A stretch of DNA of 64,000 bases from Montifringilla adamsi (taxonomy: Eukaryota > Chordata > Aves > Passeriformes > Passeridae). Positions 1 to 15,000 of this stretch are shown here, piece after piece. The position numbers and the translations under genes are program-made. The stretch is from assembly GCA_017590115.1 (NCBI GenBank), contig JAGGNK010015336.1, positions 1,426,001 to 1,490,000 on the forward strand, read 5' to 3'. Positions within the stretch are counted from its first letter, which is position 1. Each line of letters begins with the position of its first letter. The notes beneath the pieces were generated by a model. The model did not search any database. It saw only the letters and a list, made by a program, of their open reading frames with translations, and had not been told where the DNA came from.

Positions 1-3000
1 GTAAAGCACCCAAGGCTGCTACTGCGTGAGGCCAAGTCCCTGCAGAGTCTGCTTCAAACACGGCGAGAGGCTGCAGCTTAACCAGTGTAATGGATCTTTA
101 CTGCAGTGATCATAGCATCTGGAATAACTTGATGGCATTTCACTGCACGAGGGCTGTGTGTTGAAAGCAGACATTTCTTTTCTGAATTATGTTGTGACTT
201 GTGAGTTATGAGCTGGGACGTCTCAATTGAGCTCATCCATCAGTAAACACTTGCGAGACACTGGGACAGTTTTGCAGTAAATCATACAGAGACTTTAAAT
301 AAACACAGGGGTGAAGGCTGGCAAGAGCTCTGTCATCTGCCTAACAAGCCTCATCACATCTTATGTGAATAAACAATCAAATAGACATATTTAAGTAAAA
401 GGGACACAAAGATTCTCTTTGAATAATCCAACATCCGTTGGGACAAACAATTTGTTTTAATGGAGACTGTGAGCAGAAACAACAAGGAAACACTGGTAGA
501 TCAGGGACAAGCAATAGAAGGGCAAATCAGGGACACCAGGGGTTGGCACAGCTCACTGTCCCTCTGTCCTTGAGGCCATCACTTTGTCTCCAGTCTGCAA
601 TGACACTTCTCTGTGGTGTCTTAGCAAAAAAAACCCAAAAACCTGCACATTTCTGAACTGGACGGATAGGTATTTTTATGCTTTACAGCCACAGCTAATT
701 GTCATAAAAATGTCCTAAAATTATTAAAAAAACATTCAGTACTTGACTTCCAAGTACTTTCAAGATCAACTTTGCATGTAATAACTCAAAATCAGATTAA
801 AGTCTGGTTTGATTTTACAGGTCAGTAAAAGGAAGGAAAAAAGGTTTTTTACCTAACCTTTGATGCATGACTACAATTAATGAGTTTTATCTTTCCATGT
901 GTGAGTCAGAGGAGAGAGACTGAAATGCTTTCTTGGGAAGAATTTATTTTTACTTACTGCAAAGGGTGATCTTCCTAACATCTAAGTATTATAAATAAAA
1001 GCCTAAATATAAATATTTACAGTGAAAACTGCTTACTTTGCAGAAGACATGAATCTCAATGATTGCAGAACAGAGCCATGGATGCAGCTTTTATGGAAGG
1101 GTAAAAAGGACACTTGAAACCCCAAGAACATTATGTTTCAAGATTCTTTTTTAGAAAAACCACTTTGATTTCTTTTTTGATTGAACTACTCATTAGCAGC
1201 CAAAATATCTATCTTTAGAAAAAGAGGCCACGATAAAAATCTATACAAGAATTAATAGCCCCATGCCAAGGAAAATGGAAGAATTTCTAAAAAGCTTTGA
1301 GTGCTCCCCCAAGTAAACAGGAAAGGGATAACTTTCAAGTGAAACACGAGCCGTTCCCATAGACTGGGTAATGGCAGGAATCACTGACATGAGCACAACC
1401 TGCTTTCTCTCTTGCTGGAAAAGCCATGCCATGGGACTGCTTCCATAAGCTAAATGGCAGGGCCCTGATAAATTGCATTCCAAGAGTAAGCCAGCAGTTT
1501 ATAAAGCCATCACGTGTGTTTTACATACAGTTATGCAGAATTCCAAACTGTTACCATTTATTAAGTGATGTGCATGGCTTTACTGTAAGTATGTAAACTG
1601 TGAGTTTGTCACATCAGAATGCAGTTGGTTACTCAAGTGGAAAACAACTGAGTGGGGTTAGAGAAGACTCCTGGTGGGAAGCAGGCACACATGAAAACTA
1701 AAAGCAGTACAGGAAAAAATTTATCTGCTGTTGGGAGAATTCCCTCCTCAACCTGACAGACTCCTCACCCCAGTAATGCACAGGCAGACAGAGCAATCAA
1801 TTGTAGCAATGGGCAGGAAAGTGGATTATCCAGAGTTTCCTTTTGTGTTTGCTTTCTATATCTGAAAGTTGGGATGTGTAACTGATAAACTCAGTCTGCC
1901 CAGTGAACCAAAACTCTGAAGAGTTCTAGTGCCCAGAAGAGTCTTCTTTCTCTGTACAGATTGAAGTGTCATCTCTGATGTCTATGCTCAGCATTGTTGC
2001 TGGGAAATCAGACTTTTGTAAAGCTCACAGCCACGTTCTACCAGGAGTTTTCCAGGAAAGAGCTTTCTGAGGCACTGAGCACGACCTCGACCTCCACTGT
2101 TCCACGAAGTGAGACTTCAAAAGGTGCCTTGCAGATGCTCTTCCTAAAATTCACCCTTCATGCTGGCAGAGTCTGCAGGACCGTCATAATTTTAACAGCA
2201 GCTTGCATTAGTGCTAGACATTTTTATATAAATGAGAACATTCCAGACAGACAAGGAAAACTCCAACCCCAAAATACAATTCTTCCCTTAAAAGAGGCTG
2301 TTCTGGTTTTAGTATCTTGAATGTCTGCATACATGATATGCATATTTAGGTTGGCGCATGTGATTTAGCAGGAGAAGTAAAAAAAAAAACCAAACTGAAA
2401 ATTGAAATACTTAAAGAAATTGTTTGTGTATATGTGTGTGTCTGTGTTTAAACAACAGAAACCCCTCTAAGTCTTCCAGAAGTTTTCTGCCTCACTAGAA
2501 TGAGCTCCAAATGTGAAACTTTATAAAAGTTCTGTCTGCAAGGGCATTAGAAAGTTGAGGAAGGTAATTGCATATCCTAATGGTTCCTCTCTCTGTATAT
2601 GTATGCTGCTAAACCTATGGAATGTCACCGTTTTATGCAATATTTTAAAATGGGAAGACAGTTCAGAAGGAAGCTGAGGCAGGAAGGACAACAATAAGCA
2701 GAAATGTAGAGACAGAGGGAATGTTTTGACACCAAGAAGTTCCTTCTGACACCCCCATTGAGTGGCAAGGACTCAGCTGGGGGGTGTATTTTAAATAAAC
2801 TTGGCTATGGTTACGTGCTGGGCCAGCAGCCCTGCAGCATCCAGTCTCTGACGTGCACAACAGATGCACAGATGCTGGCTTGGACTGGATTTCAAGGCAG
2901 CACAACCATGAGATTGTCATCCATTTGACAGCCTGTCCACAACTTCTTGCAGTCAGAAGCAAAATGTCCCAACTGCTGAGAGCTGCTGTATCCCCCCCAG

Positions 3001-6000
3001 AACAGGCCACAGCTCAGCTGGGACTGATTTTGCATGGCCAAGAGTGGTTTCATGCACCACATGCCTTTACCAAAGGCTGCTGAGACACACATGCAGACTC
3101 AAAGGCCAAAGCAGCTGCATCCAATTACCAATTCAATGCTGTTCCTTTATTTTGTCTGTAATTTTCCACCTCCACACTTGCCTTGCCAGGTAGCAGCTCT
3201 TAGAACAAACCACCATCCACCAACTTGGAAAAGCAGCCTGGTGGCCTCACGGGGGAGGAGTAATAACTGGAGGATTATTATTTAGCCTTTTACTGACAGC
3301 TAATCTGAGGAAACACCGAGGAGGGAAAAAAACATATTGGACAAACAAGGTTAGCATTTGTGGCGTGAACTGAATGTGGAGCAGGTCACAAGGCAGACTC
3401 AGAAGTCTCATACAAATCAGTGAGAAAAAGAGCAAAACACAACAACAGCTTCTGTTAGGAGCGACGACTGCCACTGAGACCCTTGTAATATGGCATTTCC
3501 CAGCCAGCTACAAACAAACAGGACACTGGCTTCTAGTAAATAAGGGTTTGTTTTTTCCCAGACAAAAAAAGTGCCCAACAATAGTGGGACCAGCACTGCT
3601 CACGGTTCACAGGAAATGCTCACTGTGTCACCATCAGTCTAAGGGCTGCGTGAGGTCACGAGTTACATGGAAGAAAGATTAAGTCACATGCAGCAGTTTC
3701 TATTCAAAATCTCTTTTTGATAAGTTCTATTGGGGGAAAAATAGTTCTTTATAAGCTTAACAATAAGATCTGATATGGGAATAGGATGCTATGGTCCTAT
3801 TTTCATTTGTTAGAAATCATCACCTAGAGACTTGTTTATACACTTTAAATAAACACCATACAAATTTCTGAATGAACACAAGAAGCTGTCGTGCCCTGCA
3901 AATGCTTTCTATTCCACAATTTCATCCTTGTATAAAATACTGTGTGCTGCTAAAAATATTTCACATTGATCTGCTTAAAACTGCATTGCTTATACAATCT
4001 GCTTTGTTTAGACTATTTTTAAGGAGTGCACCAAGCAGAACAAATCCTTGTCAAAAAGATGTAGAAAAGTTTGAACTCTGGTATCTGTTTTTCATCTTAT
4101 ACATAAAAATTGTAGGAAACACTGCAAACTGAAGCAGTTTAGCTTTGGAGTATATATATGAGGAGCAGGGGTTTTAGAATAATTTAATAAATTAGCCAAA
4201 TATGCTTAATATTCCCTTATATTTAAAATGAAAATACAGACTTGCCACACATTTGTGTCTCCCAGAGAAACTGCAAACAAGTTGCAATCCCTGTTTTGAC
4301 ACCATGAAACTTTGACCATATATTCTTTGCTTCTTGCTATCTCCCTTCAGATTTTAGGACTTTTAATGGCTTCAAATGTGACCCTGAGCTACCAGAGAAA
4401 CCATACCTGAACCAACATGTGTTGAGCCAATGCACTTTGAATAGACCTGACTGGTGGTCTGAGCACTACTGAGGTACAGTCAGCACTTGTACATAGAGTT
4501 TGTTGCACCCATGAGAAACCACATTCTAACTTCTGGATTGAAACAGAAACTCTGGCCAACAGGGAAGGACTAAAAACAGCAAAGTAATTTCTCTGGGTGC
4601 CCATTACCATGATCTGAGCAGTGAGAGTACAAGCTTTTAAGAGGGAAATAATTTTAAGTACTTCTTCAAATCAGAGTCTGGCAGCACATGAGACAAGACA
4701 GCCTCTAATTTGCAGCCCTAATGCGACAGTATCTACAGCTGCTGGGGTGAGAAGAAATGAAGCTTATACAGGACTTGATTTTTAGATGAAAAATTTGCTT
4801 TTCATTCAATGACTCCTGCCCAGCCTGCATAAAGCACTTGCTCAAGCCAAGTGCTCGTTCAGAACCTGCTTGGAAGAAGCAGCAAACAGCACAACACTGA
4901 TGAAAAACTGACCAATACTTGTGATCACAGGGCTCAGATCAGTTGCAAGAGAGCAGGTGGAAGAACTCAGAACAAAACTGTGAGATTTTTCATTGCTGTT
5001 TAGCTTCCTACATTAAAATGATTGCCCAGCAAGCTGTCAGGCATCTTGATTCACTCAGTGTCTCAGGAACACCCTACTGCATAAACAGCATCTCAAAACT
5101 GTGGCTTCAATCTTCCCGCTGGTAAAATTCACATCCTGAAATTCCTCTTGTGCCTGTCGAATTAGAACTCTTGTGCTTAGCCTGCAACATTCAGGAGCTG
5201 TCAGCACATTATCCCATCTCACAGGCAGGAGTACGTGTGCTCCAAGCCGAACACTGCGGGAACACAAACATCAGCCACTTGCAAGAAGTCTCTCCTCTCC
5301 CTCATCCCCCTCCTGTAAGGTCTTGTCAGCAGGGATGGATGCACAAGGGCTGGGATGCTGAGCTCCCAGTTCACTCAGCTGCTCTGTTACTGCTCTGGAG
5401 GATATACAGGGCTGCCTCCTCCATGAAACAAGGAATTTTTTGTGGGACACAAGACCAGAGAGATGAAGTATAATTTCTCCGTTGGATGGGGTTATGAGCA
5501 CTGAGGAGAGTGATAATCAAGAGAAGAAATAATTAATAGGAATATTGCAGAGACATAGAAAACATGGCACTGCAAAAACCCGACATCCAAGGGCAAAAAG
5601 CAGAAAATTCTTTCCAAAACTACCAGCAGAAGTCAGCTGCAGCAACCCTGGAATGGTCAGGAAAAACCCAGAGGACCAGAGAGACACTTTGCAGGGGAGA
5701 GGGCTGGGGCACTGTCTGTCTTCTAGGACAGAAACCTGCTTCCTGTATTACTGTGATATTCAAACCTTCTACAGCACATTCAGACCTTTAAAATGCACCC
5801 ACATTTCTGCTTTAGTCACTCCCTATCATGAGGACAAGATTAAAGAAAATTCTTCATCTACATTAGAGACATAGGAACAAATAATTAATAGGAAAATTAA
5901 AATGATTATATTAGGTTAGGGATGTAGGAAAACTGTCTGACACTTTCTTAAAATTTGTATTTCAAATTTTTTATTTCCTTAGGAGTTGGATGCAAACAAG

Positions 6001-7834
6001 TCAACACTGTTATAGCAGAATTAACTCCCAAAAATTTGGAAACTATTTCATGCCATATCTGCACCTAGACTAGAGCCATCCATTTTGAAAGACCAGCTCA
6101 ACTGGTAATAAAACAAAGAAAGCCCTTGCTCTTCAACAGCTTCAGTACAGAAATATTAGTGTGGTGTTTCACACAGAGAGTTCTGGAGGTGTTTTTAAGC
6201 TGCAGAAGAGTAATATCTCCTTCTGGCAATGCTGTTCTGCCTTTTGAAACTCCCTATGCAAAAGCATGCCAGCAGCAACCGCAGTGGGTTAAATAACACT
6301 TCTGGAAAATGGAATTAAGGAAATATGTGACAGGCCTCTTAAAGGATTTCATCATCCAGCTCTCCCATTTTCTGTCTCTGCTCAATTATTGCTTCTCAAC
6401 CTCCTACAACTGTCCTCCCCTTCTCATATTTGGCAGCTGTGGGAGTCGTCAGAGTTTCATTAAGCTCTGCTGCTGCACGGCTGCTCTGCCAAAGTTGTAG
6501 AAAGGTTTTATGCGGCTTTCCTGACAATTTCTGGTTTATAACCCAGTTTTATGGTGCTGTGTCAGGAAAGAGAAGCGTATGTTAAGAGAAGTGAGCCAAA
6601 GGTATGTGTGGAAGGGGGAGAGGGGAAGCAAAAGCCTGGGAACAGCTGAGGTTTGAGGAATCAGAGAGAGAACGCATAGGCTGATCTGCAGGCAGGCAAA
6701 TGTGATTTTCCTTTTAGCATGATCACAAATGCTGCCAAGCATAGCTTTTAAAGCTTCCATTATTTATTTTAAAGTTTCTAATCCTCCTACTAACCTACTT
6801 CCACAGGGGTAACCTATGGTAATTCAGGTAGAATACTGTTTCTAGCTTACTGCCTTAATAACAATCCAGTTTCCTACTTCCTTATCCAATATTGACACTA
6901 TGCCTATTACTTGATTTACTCCTGCTGCTGCAGAGGAGGAGGAATCAAAAGCAATGCATATGACCTGCCCTGCTCAAGGAAAGGCCACAGAATCAACTGC
7001 TGTTGTCGATTTTTTTTTTTTTTTACTGTAGCTAATTAACAATTCCTATAGGTTCCACTGAATTATATCCTTATCAAACCCACAGTATTTATTTTTGCCA
7101 GGGTACAGTGTAAAGTGCCAGCTTTACTTAAGACAGAAGCTGAACCTTTTATGCTCAAATACTGAGAATGCCAAAAAAGCTTTCCCCATGCTGCAGCAGG
7201 AAAATAAGCTGCAGAGAGAGCAAGGAAACACAACATTGCCAAGGGCTCCCACCTACTGCTGAAGCTGATTCACTCAAATTTGCCAGATTATCTGTTTTGT
7301 CTTTTTTGGCTCTTGGGAAACTTGTTTTTAACTTTTCTTGCTCTCTCACTTATTAAACAATATTTAGAAATATATCACTTTGACACTAATAAGAAATTTG
7401 CATCACAGCGTTTAACAAGCTGAAATGGAATATAGATTAAATCTGATGCAACTTCCAGTGTGCTGAACCAGCACTAATAAAAAATTTTCATTTTAACCAC
7501 CACTGTTTAGCAGTTTTAAGGGTATAACAGAGGTGTTTACATCAAGTAAAAAACTGAAAACTTTCTTCAGTGTTTCAGAAAAACATAAGTGGTGTTCTGT
7601 ATCATAGAACCACCCAAGGCTGACTTCAATGTCAGGGTATTTATTCCCAGCCTGTCTCCTGTTGCTGGCTGGTTAAGCAAGCTGCAGACACAGGATTTGA
7701 AGGTCACACACACAACATCAGCATCCATTTCCCTTCACTCCTAAGTGTCTAAATGTATGCAGGCCCATGTATGAATGCAGCAGTCAATAAGCTGTTTCAC
7801 CACACTGATCCTTCCCTTGCCCTTATGGGATGTA
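1..7834. other. SLC45A4 intron 2, distal part: no gene seen
   Basis: AT-rich, CpG-poor sequence with only short, unrelated open frames in all six frames. Minor features are a TG-rich patch near 2424-2450 and a run of 15 T at 7010-7024. None of the reading frames matches the remaining SLC45A4 exons, so exon 3 is expected beyond position 1. Confidence 0.6.
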
Positions 7835-7851
7835 ATTAAAAGGCATCAGCC

Positions 7852-7925
7852 GTACGTGATGCCCCACTTGGGCTCGGCGCATTACGTAACGCTGCAGCAC
7901 TTCCCGCTCCTCTGGCTGCAAGATT
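7852..7925. promoter_or_regulatory. CpG-rich cluster with a PAR-bZIP/NFIL3 consensus site
   Basis: Seven or more CpGs fall within about 75 bases, in an intron where CpG is otherwise scarce. ATTACGTAAC at 7881-7890 matches the palindromic PAR-bZIP and NFIL3 consensus, and CGTACG lies at 7853-7858. This could be an intronic enhancer or a hypomethylated relic; no direct evidence of activity. Confidence 0.3.
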
Positions 7926-7935
7926 ACACATCAAT

Positions 7936-10900
7936 TACTGTGACATGTGTTGCCTGAAGAGATGCAGCATCCCAGTTTATCCAAAGCTCAATAGGGTTTT
8001 TCGTCACTGCTTTTAGAATATTGACAAATTTATAAACATGGGGCTTCGGCTTGAATTCCTTGAAAATTCCCAAACCCAAGAGATTCCTACACACACAACA
8101 GAAAATCTTTCAGCAACGTGTTCTCTTAATCAACAGTGGAGCTTTTGTTGCAGTGATTAACACATTAATACCCTAGAATATGACCATCTACTTACATGAC
8201 TGAGTCAAATCCCAACCAAAATCTCGTGTTAACCCCTAGCTGTAACTCCAAGTAGTCAAGCCTCAACTGTTAACTCTGGGTATTTAACCCAGACTGAAGC
8301 AACCCTCCCACCTCTTAAAAATGCCTGGTCAACAAACAACTTTTCACCTTAAGAACAAGTTTTTTATTAAAAACCTACTGACTTAAGGGAGACCTGTTCA
8401 ATATGGGGCTGCCCAGCAGCACCATGAGGCAGCAGTAGGTGCAGCCTGTGCCCTCCTTGCTCTGGTGCTGTTCTACTCCACAGGGCAAGGAGTTTGTGCC
8501 CAGAGGAAACTCTGAGTACCATTCCACACTGCTCCACTCAGACCTCACAGGGAGGTGAAAGTCTGATTGACATAACTAAGCAAGGGCAAGATAATCAGCA
8601 GGGCTAGGAGATCCCAAATGTTCTGGGACTTGCTCATGGCCAAGACTTTTAAACCACCATTGTAGCAAACACTGGGCTAGAAGGCATCACCAAGATATTA
8701 ATTCCTATTCACTGTAGCAGAAGTTTCCCCTGATGTGTCTGTTCCATTCCACCAACTCCCAAACCCTAGGGAATCATAAAGGATGTGGTTCACCCTGCCA
8801 AACAAGTGACTGGCATATACATAGTCCAGCATGGCATCTGCTCAGTGTATCCAGGAACAGAACTTGAAAAGGGAAGGCAAGCAGACTTGAGGGTAGCCAA
8901 AAAAGTATTTTTTTTGTTGAGCAGGCAGCCAGACAGAGTCTGGTCAGCACAATATTTGCGCCCTTGAATTGCAAGCAGCAAAGAAAACAGTTCATTTCCA
9001 GCCTCAAGAGTAAAATGCAAAGAGTTTGTCTCTGCACATTGATAAAAATCATTCTTTCCTTCCCCAGGTTTTAGACTTGACTACATCTTGGAAGTCACAT
9101 GAAAACTTTGACTTAAGGAGGTGTTTTTTGGCCTGTGTAGCCCCGCAAACACCATCTGAGAACCTTTTTCTTCCTGGGGATTAGTGACCAGACAGTTGAT
9201 CTTTACCTTTCAGCTGGGATCACATTTTCATAGTCCTTTTAAGGGTCAGAAGTTGGTGCAGGCAGCCCCTTCTACAATTACCCTGGTTGACCCAACAGAA
9301 AAAAAATGTAATACCTAATAAACCTTATAGCTACCCAATATACACTTCATATTCCAAAAGCCATTTTCCCCCCAAACTGCCAGAAAAGAAAAAAGCTGAA
9401 TTGATCCTACCTACACTCCTTAGGCCATTGACATAATGCAGTCTCAAAGTGCTTTCCTTCCCTTTTTCAATACTCAAAGCCTCACAAAAAAGCACCATTC
9501 TCATGACAGGCTTACAAAAAGTGTATTGTTAATTGTTACCATGATGAAAAATCAACCTTCTGGACTTTCTAAAAGCTTTTGGACCACAGGTTTGTTTATG
9601 ACAGGAATAAACACTCTGTCTGGGATCATTTTGGTCATAACTGTGCTACTGGGAAGCTCTACCAGAGTCAGCATGAGTGGTAACACAGCATCTGCTTTTA
9701 AATTATTTGCTGTTTTAAAAGTGTTGCTGAATTATATGAATGAATACATAAAGAAACACGCTGATTCTTCTAACTCATTATTCATTGTTTGCTTTAAAAA
9801 ACACCCCAAACAGGCGAATTGTGCAAATAACCTATGCTAAGCCCCTAAAGAGAAACTGCATTCCTCTTTGCAGTTGCCTTTATTGAGGTTAATTCCTCAT
9901 GTGGCTACATCAAGCGGAACAGAAATCCTATTAGTGCTTTCCCCATTTGCTGCAACAAATGAACAGCATGTTGGAGTTTGCAGGCACAGTTTTCCATGTA
10001 CACTGCTCCAGGAAAAACACTGCAGTTCACCACAGGCTGAACAATCTCTAGATATAAGCATGAGGACTATCAGACAGAGAGTTTTAATCAACTGAGGATT
10101 TTCCCTGCCAAAAAATGTGGGTTTTCTCTGTAGCTATTCATGCCACCAACCACCTGCCTTGTGGTAAAGCATTATAGAAAACTATCAGATGAAATTCTGG
10201 GGCTGATTAAAGACAGTGTTGGTGTTTATGGAATCTGCCTCAAACTTTCAAACTTTCCTAACTTGCATGTTTTGGCTTGAATATTAACTTACGTGAAACA
10301 CGTTCTATACAATTACAGGAGAGATTTAAAAGCAGAGCTGCTTCCACATTGAAATTTTCTAAATTCTAGTTAATAAACCCCTTGATGTTAATATTTTGAG
10401 CTTGCAGGGTCATACTACAGGGTTGCTGTCATAGGAAATTTTAGTAACTAGAGCAGAGTCTCAGGCATCACTCCAAATAACTCACTCACTGTGTCCCAGA
10501 GAAGTGGCTCCCCCCCTCACTCAGTGGTTCAAAAATTATACAACTGCATTTGTATGTGAAGGATAATGAGATCCATAGAGTCCCTTTGCACCAAATAACA
10601 GGAATTGATAGTCTGGAATAAAATGTGATAATACAAGATGAATATGACTTCTTACTGCAGACCCTTAAATGTGATCTTTACTCACATGTATTATTGCCCA
10701 ATCACGGAAGGTACACGTGGAAAGATAAATTTACCAATAAAACCTGAAGTTAAACAAGCAGAGCACACCAGCACAAAATACAGCAAACATTTCCTTTCCA
10801 AATGTGCAAATTATGAGAGTTAGACCCCACTGGGGAGGAAGCAGCTCTATTCCAACAATCAGACAAGTGTTTTCATATATATAGTGAAAACCAGTTGTCT

Positions 10901-10960
10901 TTTATACCACTCTGCATGTGATTTTTTCTTGTCAATTAAACTTATAAAAGAATGGAACAA
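7936..10960. other. SLC45A4 intron 2, middle part: no gene seen
   Basis: AT-rich intronic sequence. The longest frame, 134 codons at 9436-9840 on the plus strand, has no recognisable domain and ordinary AT-rich composition, so I treat it as chance. Confidence 0.5.
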
Positions 10961-11042
10961 GTTATATATATTATATACACATTTATATATTATTATATGT
11001 GTTATATATATGTAATTTATAAATATATACAAATTATATATA
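10961..11042. repeat. AT-rich microsatellite
   Basis: Imperfect TATA/ATAT dinucleotide and ATTATATA repeats, almost without G or C, in the intron. Confidence 0.85.
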
Positions 11043-11789
11043 AGTTACAGGTGTAGCAACACAGCATTATTCAGTCGTCCAACAAAGACCCTGAATAATT
11101 TTTAAGATTCAAACCTAAATAATTTGCAAGATTTGGCAATCCTTTCATACCTGACAAAGTTGTACCAAACTCTTCTCCTGAATGATACAGCTTAAAAACA
11201 TTTAAAAACTTATTTTAAACACATTTGCCACATCAATAGGGTAGAATTGAGCAGAGCAGAGAAATAACCTTCCTCTCAAATTATCTCCATAACCTCTGGC
11301 ACACACTGACTCTCTCCAGACTGATGGAGTCCCTGGCACAAAATTTATGACGCATTACTTTGACCACCTCAGAGAAGGGGGAGCACTTGGTGCACTATTG
11401 CTTGATTAAATTACAGAGAAAGAACCACTCTCAGCCTTTTAACTAATTACATAATCTTATTTTCTCATGCCAACCTCAAATATTGTGAAGGCTCCCCCAT
11501 GCACTTGAGCTTCTCCACTGTTACACAGTGACACCATGTTGGGGGGACCCAGGAAGTCATTGGGGAAGGGGTGTCAACACTGCTGCTCACCACAGGCCTA
11601 GCCATGACCTCTGAGATGTCAGCCAGTTTGGGCTTGAAAACTCTGTTTCTGGCGTTCTTCTGTTGGTTGTAGCGGAATGGAAAGAATTTAAGTTCTCTTT
11701 TAATTTTATACGGATGATAAAATTTCTTCTGCTCTTATTTAAGGTTAGTATTACGTAAGCATTATTTAGTTTGTGTTAGAGGGTAGGTA

Positions 11790-12004
11790 TAGATTGGATA
11801 TTAGGAAAAAATTCTACCCTGTGAGGCCCTGGCACAGGATGCACAAAGAAGCTGTGGCTGTCCCATCCCTGGAAATGTCCAAGGCCAGGTTGGACAGAGC
11901 TCTGAGCACCCTGGTCTAGTGGAAGGTTCCCTGACCATGGCAGGGGGATGGAACTGGATGGTCTTGTAGGTTCCTTGCAGCCCAAGCCATTCTATGATTC
12001 TATT
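11790..12004 (+). mobile_element. CR1 LINE 3' fragment
   Basis: The sequence follows the CR1 3' untranslated end: TGGATATTAGGAAAAAATTC, GCTGTGGCTGTCCCATCCCT, a CCTGGTCTAGTGGAAGGT block and the terminal TTCTATGATTCTAT octamer-like repeats. It is a 5'-truncated insertion in the plus orientation, opposite to SLC45A4, and carries no coding part. Confidence 0.92.
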
Positions 12005-15000
12005 TTATAAAGGCATTAATATCAGGAATACCCCCAAACCTTTTTTTCTAAAACAGCACATGTAGTGCAGAACCACTACAGAGGTGATAAACTGACACCA
12101 AAGTCTAGCAAGCAGAAATTTATTCCTTTAAAGTTTTGCAGAGTAATGATTTAAGGGGCGATAAAAAGAGCAAAGCACACTGCATCTGCTCTTCTTTTCT
12201 GCTGCAGCTCAGAAGAAAACAGCAGATCAGATATTTCAGTGACATCCAACCGCTGCACAAATTGTTTAAATTGCAGCTGAGTATGATAAACAATCATTTT
12301 GAAGTCACCTGATGCAGTCCATGTAAGACAGCAGGTATGCCTGTAATGACTCTTCCTTGCCAGAAAATGTCTGGCTTGGTAGGACACTAACTCTGACTTT
12401 CCAAATCAGGCAAAGAAAACATAATGAATACCACAACTGTCTCCACTACAACTAATTAACCCCAGTAAACAATCATTTATCTGAATACCCAAGACACTTT
12501 GGTTTAAATTCATGAAGATTCTTCTCAGAGTGCCCAAGTTTAATACTAATTTTAGAATATGTAATTTAATATTTATTTTCCTGCCACCTACATGAACTCT
12601 TAAAGGGCATGAACTTGATCTCTATTCTCCAAAGAAATACTTTACTTTCCAGAAGTGTCCAAATATAACATTTGTAAGAGGTATTAAAACACTTCCAGAT
12701 CAAGAGCTCATTTAAAGCATGATATTTTTGGAATTTGCAGATTATCCTGGGGGGTGGGGGGGCAGGTAAGCTCAATTCTGATAGACTGAATTATTGAAAG
12801 ACTATTGTTTACAGAGCAGCACAACTGATAAAAGCAGGAAATTCATGTTTTTATACAGCCAATACAGAGAACAGATAAAAAATGATCCAGCTCTGTTTAT
12901 CACTTGAGCCAGAAAGAACAGACACTGGGATTCAGGGGAGGACAGAAATTTAAGGTGAAGATGATCTGAGCAGAAGTTATACAAAATTTATGGGCAAAAT
13001 AAAAACAATGGCACTGCCTCATGATGGGACACTTGCCAGAGACAAAGCTTATACCAAGGACAGAACCAGGCCACTGTAGGTACTGAGCCTTTCTGTTCAC
13101 CCTTCCCCATATCAGCACCTCCATGGGGAATAGCATCCTTGCTCTGAAAGTGTGTTAAGACATTTTTGAGCCAAGTGTGGAAGCTCTCTCCTCACACAGA
13201 GGACTCCCAAAAGCCTGGAAAGATGGCACCTAACTTTGCTGTAGAAAACTGTAGCCCAGCAGTCACCATTCCCTAAAAATAACAGAAGCTCGGATTCAAA
13301 TTCTTCAGTTTACATGCTCTGTATCTACTACCCTGGAAAAAATTCACCTGGAGGCTCCAACTGAAGATCACCAAATGTTAACAGAGTTGGGTTCATCTGT
13401 TTTTGGAAAAATCTGCATCTGTGCTGCTCTGTACCCAGCCATTCAAGACTTCAGGGAGAGAAAGATGTTTATGGAGTTACATGAGCTCTAGGAGATTTAT
13501 CCAAACTGATCCAGACATAATCCATAACATGGATTTCCCTATTTAGTTAAATGGACTTGTATTAAATATTATCAAACTGAATCAGTAGCACAAAACATTT
13601 CCAATAATTTCTTGCAAAACAGCCTGCAGGAAGTGTATCTGAAACCTCCTCAACTGCTGTTTGGTGAAAAGAGGATGATTAAATGGGGTCCCAGAGGGGC
13701 ATCACAACAGAAAGACTCTTGCAACAAGCACACAGGAGACTGAGGGCAACAGAGCCCAAGGGACTGCAGCTCTGACAGTCCTATATTAACACATTACATG
13801 AGTTGGCCTGCTACCAGTCTTTTCATTTCCAAAGTGGCTTTAATCCTATTTCCTTGAAAACTAAGACTTCTGTTCACTAACAAGCTCCCAGCTATTCCCA
13901 TTTCATAACCTCACAGTCCACACTGAACAGAAACCCACTGAAGTAAGGTTTAGGGTCACCAGTTCCAATGCTGGGCATCCAAATCTCAGTTCTGCATCTG
14001 CAAGTCTCTGCCACCAGAGCCTCATCCAAGAGCTGAACGGTTTCTTTTTACAGTAAAGAACAGGCAATTGCCTGCTGGAAATTTGCCCTGGTGGCAATTA
14101 CTTTGTAATAAAGGAGCATGGACGCACTATCATGTTTCACCTGTTATTGCTATGGCAAAGTTACCTCTTGGTCAGAGCTGAGGGTCAAACTCAAATCCTG
14201 AGCAGAAAAATTCATGCATGTACATTCAAGGCTTCTCCTGACATCTTGTTCTAGATGAGGGTGTTTAAACAGAAGTATAAAGAGATGTTGGGCATGTGAG
14301 TGGAAAGCAGATTAAGAGGAAGGGTTTAGGCTAAGAAAGACATTGCATAAATGTGTGTTAAAAATGACTCAATTTTAGTGCATTTCCAGGAGGCCAAAGT
14401 GTGTTCCTACTTCTCTAATCTTTCCCTCACTACTCACAGGAAATCTTAGTAAAAATCCAGGGATCCTTTATTCCCATCTGTGCCCATTTCTACTCTAGAA
14501 CTGCTCCTGAAAACAGCAGAAAGGCTTGCCTTGAGTCTCGCAACAAGGTGGGTCTGGTATGTGTGAGAGGAAAGAATTTCAAGTCAATTTGGTGACCCAA
14601 TGATAAGAGAAATATAAAAACCCTGCTTACAATAGACTGAAAAAATAATTTAATGCTATTGGCTGATACAAAAATTTAAAAAAAAATTAATTTAATATGG
14701 TCCCATACCCAGTTCACCACCATTAACTTCTAGCAGTGATTAGTCCTTACTTCTGTGCTCTACTAGATCTTTGGGCAGAAGAAAAGGAATTTGGGAAAGA
14801 AGGGGAACAGAGATCTGAAAGTACACCTAAGTCATGCCAAACAGTTTAGCCTCTCCTAACCCTTGGCTACTCCAGATAAAAGGTAGGAAACATGCTGGAA
14901 ATATCTACAAGCAGGAAGAAGCAACTACATAAGGATAGAGATGTACCTTTCCTTGTTAGAGTGATTATTTTTGGAGGCTTCAAGCTCTTTTGACAAATCA

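Noticed and set aside
9436..9840. 134-codon plus-strand open frame
   Set aside because: No family resemblance, and the AT-rich composition is that of surrounding intron.
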